Assembly: GCF_005889725.1 (NCBI RefSeq)
Contig: NZ_VCKX01000060.1
Location: 1-49,906 of the forward strand
Length of the DNA: 49,906 nt
From: Nonomuraea zeae
GTDB lineage: Bacteria; Actinomycetota; Actinomycetes; Streptosporangiales; Streptosporangiaceae
Reading direction: 5' to 3'
Part shown: positions 15,843 through 24,163 of the stretch, piece after piece
How positions within the stretch are numbered: position 1 is the first letter of the stretch
How the letters are laid out: each line of letters begins with the position of its first letter
Notes under the pieces: model-generated
What the model saw: only the letters and a program-made list of their open reading frames with translations
What the model was told of the DNA's origin: nothing
Database searches by the model: none
Program-made: the position numbers and the translations under genes

Positions 15843-16946
15843 GTGAAGACCGATCTGTCGTTTCTCAGCGTCGTCGCCGACGGGCCGGACGACTACGTGA
15901 TCGGCAACGGCGAGACGTTCGTCAACGTGCCGGGAGTGGCGGCGGCCGTGGTCGCCGCGCTCGACGGCACCAGGACGGTCGCCCAGGCCCGGGCCCAGGT
16001 GCTGGCCGAGCGGGGCGTGGACGTGGACGTGGCCGCGTTCGTCGCCGGGCTCGAAGGCGCCGGGCTGCTCGGCCGGCCGCGACGGCCGCCGAACCGGTGG
16101 GACCGGATCCGGCCGCGGCACGTGGCCTGGCTCTTCTCCAGGCCCGCGCACGCCGTGCTGATCCTGCTGACCGTCTGCGCCGTGGCCGCCGCCGTCGCGG
16201 ATCCCGGCGTCCTGCCGAGCCTGACGGCGCTGGTGTGGTCCGACAGCCTCACCTTCACCATCGCGTTCGCGGCGGGCTCGTGGATCCTCGTGCTGGTCCA
16301 CGAGCTGGGCCACATCGCCGCCGCCCGGTCGCTCGGCGTGCGGGCGGAGCTCTCGCTCGGCACCCGGCTGCAGTTCCTGGTCGTCCAGACCAGGATCACC
16401 GGCATCTGGGGGGTGCCCAGGCGGGCGCGGTACCGGGCGTACCTGGCGGGGATGCGGACCGACTGGTTCCTGGTCTGCGCGGGCGCGTGCACGCTCTACT
16501 TCGCCGAGGTCCCGCTCGTGCGGCTGGTCATGGTCATCTGCCTGTCGCAGATCGCCTGGCAGTTCCTGTTCTTCATGCGCACGGACGTCTATTACGCCTT
16601 CGCCAACGCCGGCGGCAACAAGAACCTCATGGCGGACGCGCAGGCGTACCTGCGGGCGGTGCTGCGAGGCGCGGACCGGACGGCCGTGCCCCGACGGAGC
16701 GTGCGCGTGTACGCGTGGTTCCTGGTGGCCGGGCGGGTGCTCGGGCTGGGCTTCTTCGCTCTGTACACGCTGCCGATCACGGTCGAGGTGTGCCGCAGGT
16801 CCGTCGCCGAGCTGCCCGGCTGGCAGCCGGTGGCGGCGCTCGCCCTGGTGGCCGCCGGCTGGCTGCTCTACCTGGGCCTGCTCGGCCGCCGCCTGCTCAG
16901 GTCACGCCTGCTTCAGCCGCTCCTGCTCAGGTCGCGCTCGCTCTAG
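15843..16946 (+). CDS. PqqD-like domain fused to M50 membrane metalloprotease
   Basis: A 367-residue integral membrane protein with a GTG start and a GAGGTGAG site. Residues about 5-80 are a PqqD-like peptide-binding domain (FVNVPGVAAAVVAALDGTRTVAQA, DVDVAAFVAGLEGAGLLG). The rest has about six transmembrane helices with the site-2-protease zinc motif HELGH (H153, E154, H157). A later RTDVYYAFAN has D248, a candidate third zinc ligand. It probably binds the modified peptide's leader and cuts it at or in the membrane. No dedicated transporter or immunity gene is seen nearby, so this protein may also take part in release. The stop codon lies inside the first unit of a 19-bp tandem repeat. Confidence 0.85.
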   Translation: MKTDLSFLSVVADGPDDYVIGNGETFVNVPGVAAAVVAALDGTRTVAQARAQVLAERGVDVDVAAFVAGLEGAGLLGRPRRPPNRWDRIRPRHVAWLFSRPAHAVLILLTVCAVAAAVADPGVLPSLTALVWSDSLTFTIAFAAGSWILVLVHELGHIAAARSLGVRAELSLGTRLQFLVVQTRITGIWGVPRRARYRAYLAGMRTDWFLVCAGACTLYFAEVPLVRLVMVICLSQIAWQFLFFMRTDVYYAFANAGGNKNLMADAQAYLRAVLRGADRTAVPRRSVRVYAWFLVAGRVLGLGFFALYTLPITVEVCRRSVAELPGWQPVAALALVAAGWLLYLGLLGRRLLRSRLLQPLLLRSRSL

Positions 16947-17011
16947 GCACGCCCGCTCGCTCTAGGCACGCCCGCTCGCTCTAGGCACGCCCGCTCGCTC
17001 TAGGCGCGCCT
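16936..17011. repeat. 19-bp tandem repeat, four copies, at the 3' end of the M50 gene
   Basis: The unit GCTCGCTCTAGGCACGCCC occurs three times exactly (16936, 16955, 16974) and once with two changes (16993). Each unit contains TAG, and the TAG of the first is the M50 stop codon. It lies between two convergent genes. Slippage could lengthen the array without changing the protein. Confidence 0.95.
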
Positions 17012-17029
17012 GTCCGCGCCGGGTCCGGG

Positions 17030-17854
17030 TCACGGTTGCCCGGGTCGCGCCGACAGCAGGGCGTGCAGCTCCGTGGCGAACTCGGCGGGGCTGCGCAGGT
17101 AGCCCACGTAGTCGCCGGGCAGCTCCACGGGCTCGACGCCGAGGTGTTTCCCCATGGCGAGCGTGCATCGGTGCATCAGCATGCTGCGCGTCTGCACGCC
17201 GCTGGCCAGGGCGAGCGGGGCCGTCCGCAGCGCGTCCGCGTCCGGGACGTACCGGCTGAACGGCAGCATCTCGTACAGCAGGCTCATCTCCATGTTGGCG
17301 CTCATCCTGGTCAGCATGTCCTTGACCCAGGCCGGCAGGTTCGGGTCGGGCTCCGGGGGAGCCGTCACGCCCGTCTCCTCGCCGAACTTGCGCATCGCCG
17401 GTCCGACCCCCTCCTGCCGGCAGAGCGCGACCGCCTCCCGCGCCAGCGAGAACCAGTGCGCCTCGTCGGGCAGCAGCGCGAAGGAGGGCGGCTCGTGCGC
17501 GACCAGCCGCCGCACCCGCTCCGGATGGCGGGCCTGCAGGTCGAGGGCGATCAGAGCGCCGGAGTGCGTGCCGAACACGAGCGCCGGCTCCGCCCCGACC
17601 TCGCAGAGCAGCCGGAGCGCGTCGTCGGCGTGCTCCTCGATCCGCTGCTCGCGGGGCGGCCCGGTGAGCGGGCTGCGGGTGGCGCCGCGCCGGTCGTAGG
17701 TGATGACGGTGTAGCGGTCGGCGAGCGCGCCGGCCAGCGGCGCGGCCATCGCGGCGTCGCCGCCGCCGCCGAGGATCGTCAAAAAGGCCGGTCCTGAGCC
17801 GCGCACCTCGAAATAGAGCTGTGCGCCGGGAACGTCGAGTATGCCAGTGTCCAT
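17030..17854 (-). CDS. Alpha/beta-hydrolase fold protein with altered catalytic residues
   Basis: A 274-residue protein with an intact alpha/beta-hydrolase scaffold: VRGSGPAFLTILGGGGDA, YDRRGATRS, HADDALRLLCEVGAEPALVFG and HPERVRRLVAHEPP. The nucleophile elbow, normally G-x-S-x-G, reads GTHSG with His97 at the nucleophile place; Ser98 is one residue off. The region that normally carries the catalytic His, usually PGGHxGF or PGGHxGY, reads PGDYVGY with Tyr249. The acid strand reads ASGVQTRS and lacks the usual Asp. By family comparison from memory all three triad residues appear changed, so it may be a ligand-binding pseudoenzyme or use another chemistry. An AAAGGCGG ribosome site precedes the ATG. 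It converges on the RiPP-like operon. Confidence 0.8.
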   Translation of the reverse strand: MDTGILDVPGAQLYFEVRGSGPAFLTILGGGGDAAMAAPLAGALADRYTVITYDRRGATRSPLTGPPREQRIEEHADDALRLLCEVGAEPALVFGTHSGALIALDLQARHPERVRRLVAHEPPSFALLPDEAHWFSLAREAVALCRQEGVGPAMRKFGEETGVTAPPEPDPNLPAWVKDMLTRMSANMEMSLLYEMLPFSRYVPDADALRTAPLALASGVQTRSMLMHRCTLAMGKHLGVEPVELPGDYVGYLRSPAEFATELHALLSARPGQP

Positions 17855-17903
17855 GGTCCGCCTTTCGAGGGTCGGCCTACTTTAGAGCGCTGAGCTTGGA
17901 CCG

Positions 17904-17929
17904 CCAAATCGTGATATTTCGGGATTTGG
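17904..17929. promoter_or_regulatory. CCAAATC-N12-GATTTGG inverted repeat
   Basis: Perfect 7-bp arms with a 12-bp spacer, 50-75 bp upstream of the hydrolase-fold gene's ATG, within an AT-rich patch. The position suits an operator. Confidence 0.4.
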
Positions 17930-18267
17930 AGCGTCGGTCTGCTGACTTCTCCGGATGGCGATTCTCGTGCATGTCAGACGCGGCCGTCATGGAGAAACGT
18001 ACCGGACCGGGAAATGACCGATCCGGGCGGCCCGGGCGCCGCCGGTGCGGCCTGCCGGGCGCGCGGTCGTGAATTGCGCGCGCAGCTCGTTCGCGCGCAT
18101 TTGAGGGCGGGCGGCGGGCGCATTTTCGGCCGGGCCGCAGCGGCCTTTCCCGGCGCAATCCATTCGCCGGCTTTCCCGGCGAGCGCCCGCGGGCGGCCCG
18201 CCGGCGGCCCGCGTCCCGGCCCGCGGGCCCCCGCCGGCCGGCTGGCGGATTCACGACAAGTCGGGAT

Positions 18268-18312
18268 CTAGCCACACCAACCTCATAGACAACAGCAGGT
18301 CAGGGTGGCTAG
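18268..18312. promoter_or_regulatory. CTAGCCAC-N29-GTGGCTAG inverted repeat in subtilase leader
   Basis: Perfect 8-bp arms about 43-87 bp upstream of the GTG start. The inner sequence can add an ACCT/AGGT pair. It could be an mRNA leader hairpin or paired binding sites; nothing in it matches a riboswitch I know. Confidence 0.35.
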
Positions 18313-18354
18313 GAATTCGGTAGTTGTGCTTACCGATTCTCTGGAGGTCGTCCC

Positions 18355-21300
18355 GTGCTGCGTGCTTTGGGGCTGGGTGAGTTAGGGCCGCGTGGGTCGG
18401 GGCGATGGCGGCGGGGGACGGTGGTGGCCGTCTCCACGGCCATGACGGCCTCCTTGTTGTCGGCCCCCGGTGCGTACGCGGACACCGCGCCGCCCGTGAC
18501 GTTCACGACCGGCTCCGCGAGCGGTGACATCACGTTGATCACCGGTGACCAGGTGCAGGTGCGAGCCGTGGACGGCGGGCACAGCACGGTGACGGTCACC
18601 CCCGCGCCCCGGGCGGACGGCTCGGTGCCGACGTTCCAGGTGCTGGAGTCCGGCGGCGACGTGAGCGTGATCCCCGACGACGTCGCCACCTTGGTCCCCG
18701 AGCGGCTCGACAGCGCCCTGTTCAACGTGACGGACCTGGCCGGGCAGGCGCGCGGCGGTGCGATCCCGCTCATCTTCACCTACGCGGCGAACACCACGAA
18801 GGCCGCGATCCCCGCCGTCAAGCAGCTGCGCACCCTGGAGAGCATCGGCGGCGCGGGCGTCACGGTGGCCGCCGCGGACGCGCCCGCGTTCGGGGCGGAG
18901 CTGGCCAAGCTGGCGACGGCGGCCCCGCAGGCACGCGCCGCCGGGCCGCTGGCGGGCGTGTCCAAGATCTGGCTGGACCGCAAGGTGAAGCCGGTGCTGC
19001 AGGAGAGCGTGCCGCAGATCGGCGCGCCCGAGGCGTGGGCCGCCGGGTACGACGGTACCGGCACGACCGTCGCCGTGCTCGACACCGGCGTGGACGGCAC
19101 GCACCCGGACCTCGCGGGCAAGGTCGCCGACCAGCACGACTTCACGGGCGAGAACGCCACGGGCGACCCCCACGGGCACGGCACCCACGTCGCCTCGACC
19201 ATCGCGGGCGCCGGCTCGGAGGGCGGCGGCAAGGGCGTGGCGCCCGGCGCGAAGCTGCTCAACGGCCGCGTGCTGGACGGAGAGGGCTACGGCCAGCTCT
19301 CCTGGATCATCGACGGCATGGAGTGGGCGGCCGGCGAGAAGCACGCCGAGGTGGTGAACATGAGCCTCGGCTCGCCCGAGGCGGGCGGCCCGCTCACCGA
19401 GGCGCTCTCCCGGCTCACCGCGCAGTACGGGACGCTGTTCGTGGTGGCGGCCGGCAACGACGGCTGCGACCAGTGCGTGGGCGCCCCGGGCGACGCCCCG
19501 GAGGCGCTGACCGTGGGCGCGGTGGACAAGCAGGACCGGCTCGCGGAGTTCTCCAGCAGAGGCCCGATCGTGGCCGACGACTCCGTCAAGCCCGACGTCA
19601 CCGCACCCGGCGTGAACATCAACGCCGCCAAGACCGGCGGCGGCCACGTCGCGATGTCCGGCACCTCCATGGCCACCCCGCACGTCGCGGGCGCGGCGGC
19701 GCTGCTGCGCCAGGCCCGCCCCGGCCTCACCGGCGGCGAGCTGAAGTCGCTGCTCATGGCCACGGCCCAGCCGGGCCAGGACATCCCGGTGGACGCCCAG
19801 GGCGCGGGCCGGATCGACGTGGCCGCGGCGCTCAGGGGCACCGTCGTCGCCTCGCGGGGCTCGGCCGCCTTCGGCAAGCTCCCCCTCGGCGAGGCCAGGA
19901 GCCTCACTGTCGGCTACCACAACCTCGGCCAGACGCCCGCCGAGCTGACGCTGACCTCAGGCGACGGGTTCACCGTCGAGCCGGCCACGCTCACGGTGCC
20001 GGCCGCGGGGAAGGCCGAGGTCAAGGTCACCATCAAGGCGGACAAGCCGGGCCGGCTGCGCCAGGAGCTGACCGCCGCGGTCGCGGGCGGCGCCCCCGTA
20101 CGCACCCTGCTGACCGGCAGCGTCGACGAGAAGCGCGTCGAGCTGCGCGTACGCGGCATCGCCAGGGATGGCCGCACCGGCCGGGGCGGCTTCACGGTGC
20201 TGAACCTCGACGAGGGCACCCTGGTCGGGCGCGTGCTCCCGGGCAGCCCCGCCGAGCCCTGCACCGACCAGAAGTACGGCTCGGGCACCTGCCTGCTCGT
20301 CAAGCCCGGCACCTACTCTGTGCTCGGCCACATCTTCACCATGCCGGCCACGGGCGACAGCACCGCCTCCGGCAAGCCGCTCAACGAGAGCCTGCTCGGC
20401 GACCCCGAGATGGAGATCACCGAGAACACCGAGGTCGTGCTGGACGCCCGCAAGGCCGTCGAGGTCAAGGTCGAGACGCCGGACCACAAGACCAAGCGGA
20501 ACACGGGAGCCGCCGCGGCCCTCATGTGGTACCGCTCGGGAGAGCAGGGCACCGCGCTGCGCGGCGGCACGACGATCTCGCCCGGCGGGCAGATCGAGGA
20601 GCGGCTGTTCGTCCAGCCCACCAGGAAGGTCACCAAGGGCCGGTTCACCGTCGCCACCCGCTGGCGGCTGAAGGCCCCCGAGATCGCCTTCTCCACGCTG
20701 GGCCTGGAGCTGGAGCCCGAGTACGTGGACCCGGTCCAGTTCAGCGACTTCGCCACCGAGTACCCGCGCCTGGACGGCACCCAGCTCCTCCTGGCCGTGG
20801 ACGCGGGCAGGGGCAGCGCCGCGGAGATCAAGGCGCGCGACCTGCGCGGCAAGCTCGCCGTCATCCGCCGCACGGACGGCGTGCCCGTCTCCGCCCAGTC
20901 CAACGCGGCCGCGGCCGCCGGGGCGAAGATGGTGGCCGTCTACAGCGACCGGCCGGGCTCCGACGTCACCACCGGCGGCAACATGGTCAAGCTCGCGGTC
21001 CCGACCGTGCGGCTGACGCACGAGCAGGGGCTGAAGCTGGTCGAGCGGCTGCGCCGCCTGCCGGTGCCGATCCTGGCCAAGGGCATCGTGGCCAGCCCGT
21101 ACGTCTACGACCTGTACCTGCGCGAGCAGGGCCGGGTCCGCGACGACCTCACGTACGTGGTCCGCGCCAAGTCGCAGGCCAGGATCGAGACCGGCTACCA
21201 CAGCCAGCTCGCCGACGACGTGACCATCAACGAGGCCCGCTTCGTCTTCGAGCCCTGGGACACCGCCGTGGTCTCCACGAACCACCCCATGGCCAAGACG

Positions 21301-22137
21301 CCGCGCACCCGCGTCGACTACGTCACCCCCGACCCCGAGCTGCGCTGGAACTCCACGGCGATCACTCCGGAGCGGCACTACAACGCCATGTGGCCGCACC
21401 CGGACACGCCGCGCATCGCGATGTCCTCGCCGGAGTTCCGCGCGTACGAGGCGGGGGAGAAGGTCGGCAGGACCATGTTCAAGCAGCCGCTGCTGCCGGG
21501 GGTCAACCCGCGCAACCCGATCCGCAGGGAGGGCGACCGGCTGCGCGTCTCGATGCAGGGCTTCGTGGACGCCGACCGCAACTACGGCGACACCTACACC
21601 AGCATGTTCGAGCACGGCATGAAGACCGATTTCCGGCTCTACCAGGGCGACACGCTGCTCTGGCAGACGGACTACCTGCCCTCGGGGTCGGGGACGCTCG
21701 CGCCGGAGAAGTCCGATTACCGGATCGAGTACACGCTGAGCAACGAGGCCGAGTGGGCGAAGATGTCCACCAGGACCAAGGGCGTGTGGACGTTCGGCTC
21801 CGAGCGGGCCGAGGAGACGACGGTGATCCCGCTGCTGCTGGCCACGTTCGACGCGCCCTCGGACCTGAAGAACCAGGCCAGGTCACACAAGCTGGGCCTG
21901 TCGCTCTACCACCAGGAGGGCGCGCCGCAGAGCGCGATCAAGGACGTCGCGCTGGAGGTGTCGTACGACGACGGCGCCACCTGGAAGCCGGCCCGCCTGC
22001 GTGACAAGGGCAAGCGGACCTACGAGACCACGATCGACAGGTCGCCGTCCGGCTTCGTCTCGCTGCGGCTGAAGGCCTCCGACGTCAACGGCGACACCCT
22101 GTCGCAGGAGGTGATCCGCGCCTACGCGGTGCGCTGA
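18355..22137 (+). CDS. Large secreted S8 subtilisin-like serine protease
   Basis: A 1260-residue exported protease starting at GTG with a GGAGG site 7 nt upstream. A long signal peptide with Arg-rich n-region (GSGRWRRGTVVAVST) ends at AYA before residue 43. A propeptide-like stretch precedes the catalytic domain, which has Asp243 in VLDTGVDGTHPDL, His275 in GHGTHVAS and Ser438 in GTSMATPHVAGAAALL. Downstream come a beta-sandwich (VGYHNLGQTPAELTLTSGD), a PA-like inserted domain near 820-900 (VDAGRGSAAEIKARDLRGKLAVIRR split around it) and further beta-rich domains to the end. The size and layout match the roughly 1,200-residue secreted subtilases of actinomycetes that degrade external protein. 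It is a single gene with a strong terminator 9 bp after the stop. Confidence 0.93.
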   Translation: MLRALGLGELGPRGSGRWRRGTVVAVSTAMTASLLSAPGAYADTAPPVTFTTGSASGDITLITGDQVQVRAVDGGHSTVTVTPAPRADGSVPTFQVLESGGDVSVIPDDVATLVPERLDSALFNVTDLAGQARGGAIPLIFTYAANTTKAAIPAVKQLRTLESIGGAGVTVAAADAPAFGAELAKLATAAPQARAAGPLAGVSKIWLDRKVKPVLQESVPQIGAPEAWAAGYDGTGTTVAVLDTGVDGTHPDLAGKVADQHDFTGENATGDPHGHGTHVASTIAGAGSEGGGKGVAPGAKLLNGRVLDGEGYGQLSWIIDGMEWAAGEKHAEVVNMSLGSPEAGGPLTEALSRLTAQYGTLFVVAAGNDGCDQCVGAPGDAPEALTVGAVDKQDRLAEFSSRGPIVADDSVKPDVTAPGVNINAAKTGGGHVAMSGTSMATPHVAGAAALLRQARPGLTGGELKSLLMATAQPGQDIPVDAQGAGRIDVAAALRGTVVASRGSAAFGKLPLGEARSLTVGYHNLGQTPAELTLTSGDGFTVEPATLTVPAAGKAEVKVTIKADKPGRLRQELTAAVAGGAPVRTLLTGSVDEKRVELRVRGIARDGRTGRGGFTVLNLDEGTLVGRVLPGSPAEPCTDQKYGSGTCLLVKPGTYSVLGHIFTMPATGDSTASGKPLNESLLGDPEMEITENTEVVLDARKAVEVKVETPDHKTKRNTGAAAALMWYRSGEQGTALRGGTTISPGGQIEERLFVQPTRKVTKGRFTVATRWRLKAPEIAFSTLGLELEPEYVDPVQFSDFATEYPRLDGTQLLLAVDAGRGSAAEIKARDLRGKLAVIRRTDGVPVSAQSNAAAAAGAKMVAVYSDRPGSDVTTGGNMVKLAVPTVRLTHEQGLKLVERLRRLPVPILAKGIVASPYVYDLYLREQGRVRDDLTYVVRAKSQARIETGYHSQLADDVTINEARFVFEPWDTAVVSTNHPMAKTPRTRVDYVTPDPELRWNSTAITPERHYNAMWPHPDTPRIAMSSPEFRAYEAGEKVGRTMFKQPLLPGVNPRNPIRREGDRLRVSMQGFVDADRNYGDTYTSMFEHGMKTDFRLYQGDTLLWQTDYLPSGSGTLAPEKSDYRIEYTLSNEAEWAKMSTRTKGVWTFGSERAEETTVIPLLLATFDAPSDLKNQARSHKLGLSLYHQEGAPQSAIKDVALEVSYDDGATWKPARLRDKGKRTYETTIDRSPSGFVSLRLKASDVNGDTLSQEVIRAYAVR

Positions 22138-22146
22138 ACGCGGGTA

Positions 22147-22181
22147 CCGGGCCTCCTCCAGCGGCGCTGGGGGAGGCCCGG
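22147..22181 (+). terminator. Strong hairpin terminator after the subtilase gene
   Basis: A 16-bp GC-rich stem (one G-T wobble) closes a GGC loop; arms are 22147-22162 and 22166-22181. There is no T-run, as is common for actinomycete terminators. Confidence 0.85.
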
Positions 22182-22282
22182 CCGGACCTGCCGCCGGGCG
22201 ATCAGACCAGACCCCCAAGATTCCGGACCCATCGCCCCGCCGATCTAGGTGTCCAGCCGCCTGACGGCGTGAAATCAGCGTC

Positions 22283-22876
22283 ATGGCAGACATCTCCTCC
22301 GTATCGCTCGACGCACGCCCCCGCCGCTCCTCGGCGGGCCGGGTCCTGAGGTTCCTCGCACATCGCTGGCCCACCGCGTGCGGCCTGCTGGTGACGGTCT
22401 TCTCCGTCCTGGACAGCCCGGAGGGCCACAGCCAGGCCCCCGTCGTCTTTCTCGCCGCTCTTGTCTACCTGGCGACCGCGGTGGTGGGCAGACCTCGCGT
22501 CGTCTGGATCCTCTTCGGCGCGGCCGTGGCGGGAGTGGTGGTGCTGAAACTCCTCGATGTCGATCTGTGGACGGCGCTGGTCGCCAGCGCGGTCTCCCTC
22601 GTGGTCGTCGCCCTGGTGAGCGGCCTGCCCTCCCAGCCGCGGCTGGCCGCCCTGCAGATCCCCATCATGCTCGTCGTCGGCACGGCCGTGCTCGTCGCCC
22701 TGGCGGCGTCGCCGGCGCTCGGCACGTACCTGGTCGGAGCCGCCCTCATCGGCCACGCCACCCTCGACGTGATCGTCTGGCGGGCCGACAAGGTCGTGGT
22801 CCGCTCGCTCGCCGAGTTCTGCTTCGTGCTGGACTTCACCCTGGGCGGCGCGATCATCGTCGCGCAGCTGCTCTGA
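22283..22876 (+). CDS. Small integral membrane protein, unknown function
   Basis: A 197-residue protein with a short Arg-rich cytoplasmic N-terminus and about five or six hydrophobic helices covering most of residues 28-197. I do not recognise a family motif. One conserved-looking polar patch is LIGHATLDVIVWRADKVVVRS between helices 4 and 5, with His/Asp/Arg near the membrane. The start ATG lacks a strong ribosome site. The gene stands alone, reads away from the subtilase terminator and converges on the nitrilase-family gene. The codon bias and GC content are normal for the window. Confidence 0.75.
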   Translation: MADISSVSLDARPRRSSAGRVLRFLAHRWPTACGLLVTVFSVLDSPEGHSQAPVVFLAALVYLATAVVGRPRVVWILFGAAVAGVVVLKLLDVDLWTALVASAVSLVVVALVSGLPSQPRLAALQIPIMLVVGTAVLVALAASPALGTYLVGAALIGHATLDVIVWRADKVVVRSLAEFCFVLDFTLGGAIIVAQLL

Positions 22877-22939
22877 CCGGGCGCCCGGCGCCTTACCCGG
22901 CGTCCCCCCTGGCGCCCAGCCCGGCGCCCTACCGGCGCC

Positions 22940-23707
22940 TCATCCGCCGCTCGCGCCGCCGGAGAGCCCTTCGCGGAAGCCCCGGTCCGTGCGGTCCTGC
23001 CGGAACGCGTCCAGCCGGTCGAAGTCGAGGTCGTGGGCCGAGACGGGCGCCTCGGGCGGCCCGGTGAAGAAGCCCGTGTGGGTGGCCGGGCAGGGGTTGG
23101 CGAAGCCGGTGACCCCGGCGCACGGATGCCCGTGATAGGTGCTCTCGTGATGCCAGTCGCACACCGCCACGTACGTCATGAACTCGTACGCCCGTGCCAC
23201 GCTCATGTGCTGCCACAGCTCGCGAGCCGGGGCGGGACCGTCCCACCGGGTGACCGAGAAGGCGGGCACCAGGACCGCGTCGAGGCCGTCCCGCCCGGCT
23301 AAGCTGGCCGAATACCACAGGTCCGCGCAGAGCAGGACGTGCAGCCGCCGCCCGCCCAGCTCGAACCCGGCGCTCGGGCGGCCGGGAAGCACGCCCGAGC
23401 GCAGCTCCAGACCGTAGGGATGGACCTTGTCGTACTCCGACAGCAGCTCGCCGTCCGCGCCGAACACCGCGCCCCGGTTGATCGCGCCGTCGTAGTGCGA
23501 CCCGCCGACGACCGCCGCCCCGGACCCGGTGGCCAGCTCGCGCACCCGGTCCAGGTAGTCGGCGCGGGGCAGGCTCGCGCCCGCCAGCTCGGGCAGGAGC
23601 AGCACGTCGCCCGTCCCCGGATGCGCGGCGACGAGCTCCTCGATCGCGTCGAAGTTCGCGTGGCCGTCAGGGGACCAGCTCGCGGGCTGGACCAGCAGGA
23701 TCCTCAC
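22940..23707 (-). CDS. Carbon-nitrogen hydrolase (nitrilase superfamily)
   Basis: A 255-residue cytoplasmic amidase/nitrilase-fold enzyme. The Glu-Lys-Cys catalytic set is visible: E40 in VLLLPELAG, K94 in SEYDKVHPYG and C127 in HVLLCADLWYS. These enzymes hydrolyse amides or related C-N bonds with a thioester intermediate. The GTG start overlaps the stop of the HxlR regulator gene by four bases, so the two are cotranslated. The nearby palindrome then probably controls both. Substrate unknown; the HxlR partner suggests response to a reactive or aromatic amide-type compound, which is a guess. Confidence 0.88.
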   Translation of the reverse strand: MRILLVQPASWSPDGHANFDAIEELVAAHPGTGDVLLLPELAGASLPRADYLDRVRELATGSGAAVVGGSHYDGAINRGAVFGADGELLSEYDKVHPYGLELRSGVLPGRPSAGFELGGRRLHVLLCADLWYSASLAGRDGLDAVLVPAFSVTRWDGPAPARELWQHMSVARAYEFMTYVAVCDWHHESTYHGHPCAGVTGFANPCPATHTGFFTGPPEAPVSAHDLDFDRLDAFRQDRTDRGFREGLSGGASGG

Positions 23708-24144
23708 CCGGCGGCCTCCTGCATCCGGTCCGCGCGGACGAGTGTCATGTCCTCGGTGCGCACGGGCTCACGGCAGCTCGCGCACACCGTGACCGGCTCC
23801 AGGACCTCGCCGCAGCGGTGCCGCCACACGGTGGGCGGCTCGCCCTCGGTGACGTACCGGTCGCCCCAGGCCATGAGCGTGAGCAGGACCGAGTGCAGCG
23901 CCTGCCCGGCCTCGGTCAGCACGTACTCGTGCCGGGGCGGGTGCTGCTCGTACTGCTCGCGGCGCAGCAGCCCGACCTCCTCCAGCTTGCGCAGCCTGGC
24001 GGTGAGGATGTCGCGGCTGGCGCCCGTGTTACGGGCGATCTGGTCGAAGCGCCGCACCCCGAGCAGGATCTCCCGCATGGCCAGCAGGCTCCACCGCTCG
24101 CCGACGACCCCGAGCGCGTTGGCGATCGAGCACTCCCTGGGCAT
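23704..24144 (-). CDS. HxlR-family transcriptional regulator
   Basis: A 146-residue winged-helix regulator. The ATG at 24144 is chosen over a GTG three codons upstream because GGAGG then sits 8 nt away. The HxlR pattern is clear: CSIANALGVVGERWSLLAMREILLGVRRFDQI, then ASRDILTARLRKLEEVGLL and HEYVLTEAGQAL. Cys5 near the N-terminus is at the place where redox-sensing HxlR proteins carry a cysteine. The C-terminal tail HRCGEVLEPVTVCASC holds three more cysteines and may bind a metal. It forms a coupled pair with the downstream nitrilase-family gene, and a 29-bp palindrome lies 20 bp upstream of its start. Confidence 0.9.
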   Translation of the reverse strand: MPRECSIANALGVVGERWSLLAMREILLGVRRFDQIARNTGASRDILTARLRKLEEVGLLRREQYEQHPPRHEYVLTEAGQALHSVLLTLMAWGDRYVTEGEPPTVWRHRCGEVLEPVTVCASCREPVRTEDMTLVRADRMQEAAG

Positions 24145-24163
24145 GGCGGGCACCTCCGATGGT

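Larger units (their letters stand above)
17855..18354. other. 500-bp divergent spacer, no gene seen
   Basis: This region lies between the hydrolase-fold gene and the subtilase gene. Frames that stay open are Arg/Pro/Gly-rich with no family resemblance and are not called. It holds two inverted repeats, listed separately, an AT-rich patch next to the hydrolase start and a very GC-rich core (about 18030-18250). The last 90 bp, AT-richer, probably contain the subtilase promoter. Confidence 0.7.

Noticed and set aside
17877..18275. A 132-codon minus-strand frame in the subtilase spacer
   Set aside because: Arg/Pro-rich, no ribosome site, no similarity to known folds, codon third positions not biased as in real genes here.
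22877..22939. GGCGCC-rich stretch as a possible terminator between convergent genes
   Set aside because: Many short overlapping CCGGCG repeats, but no single clear stem could be chosen.
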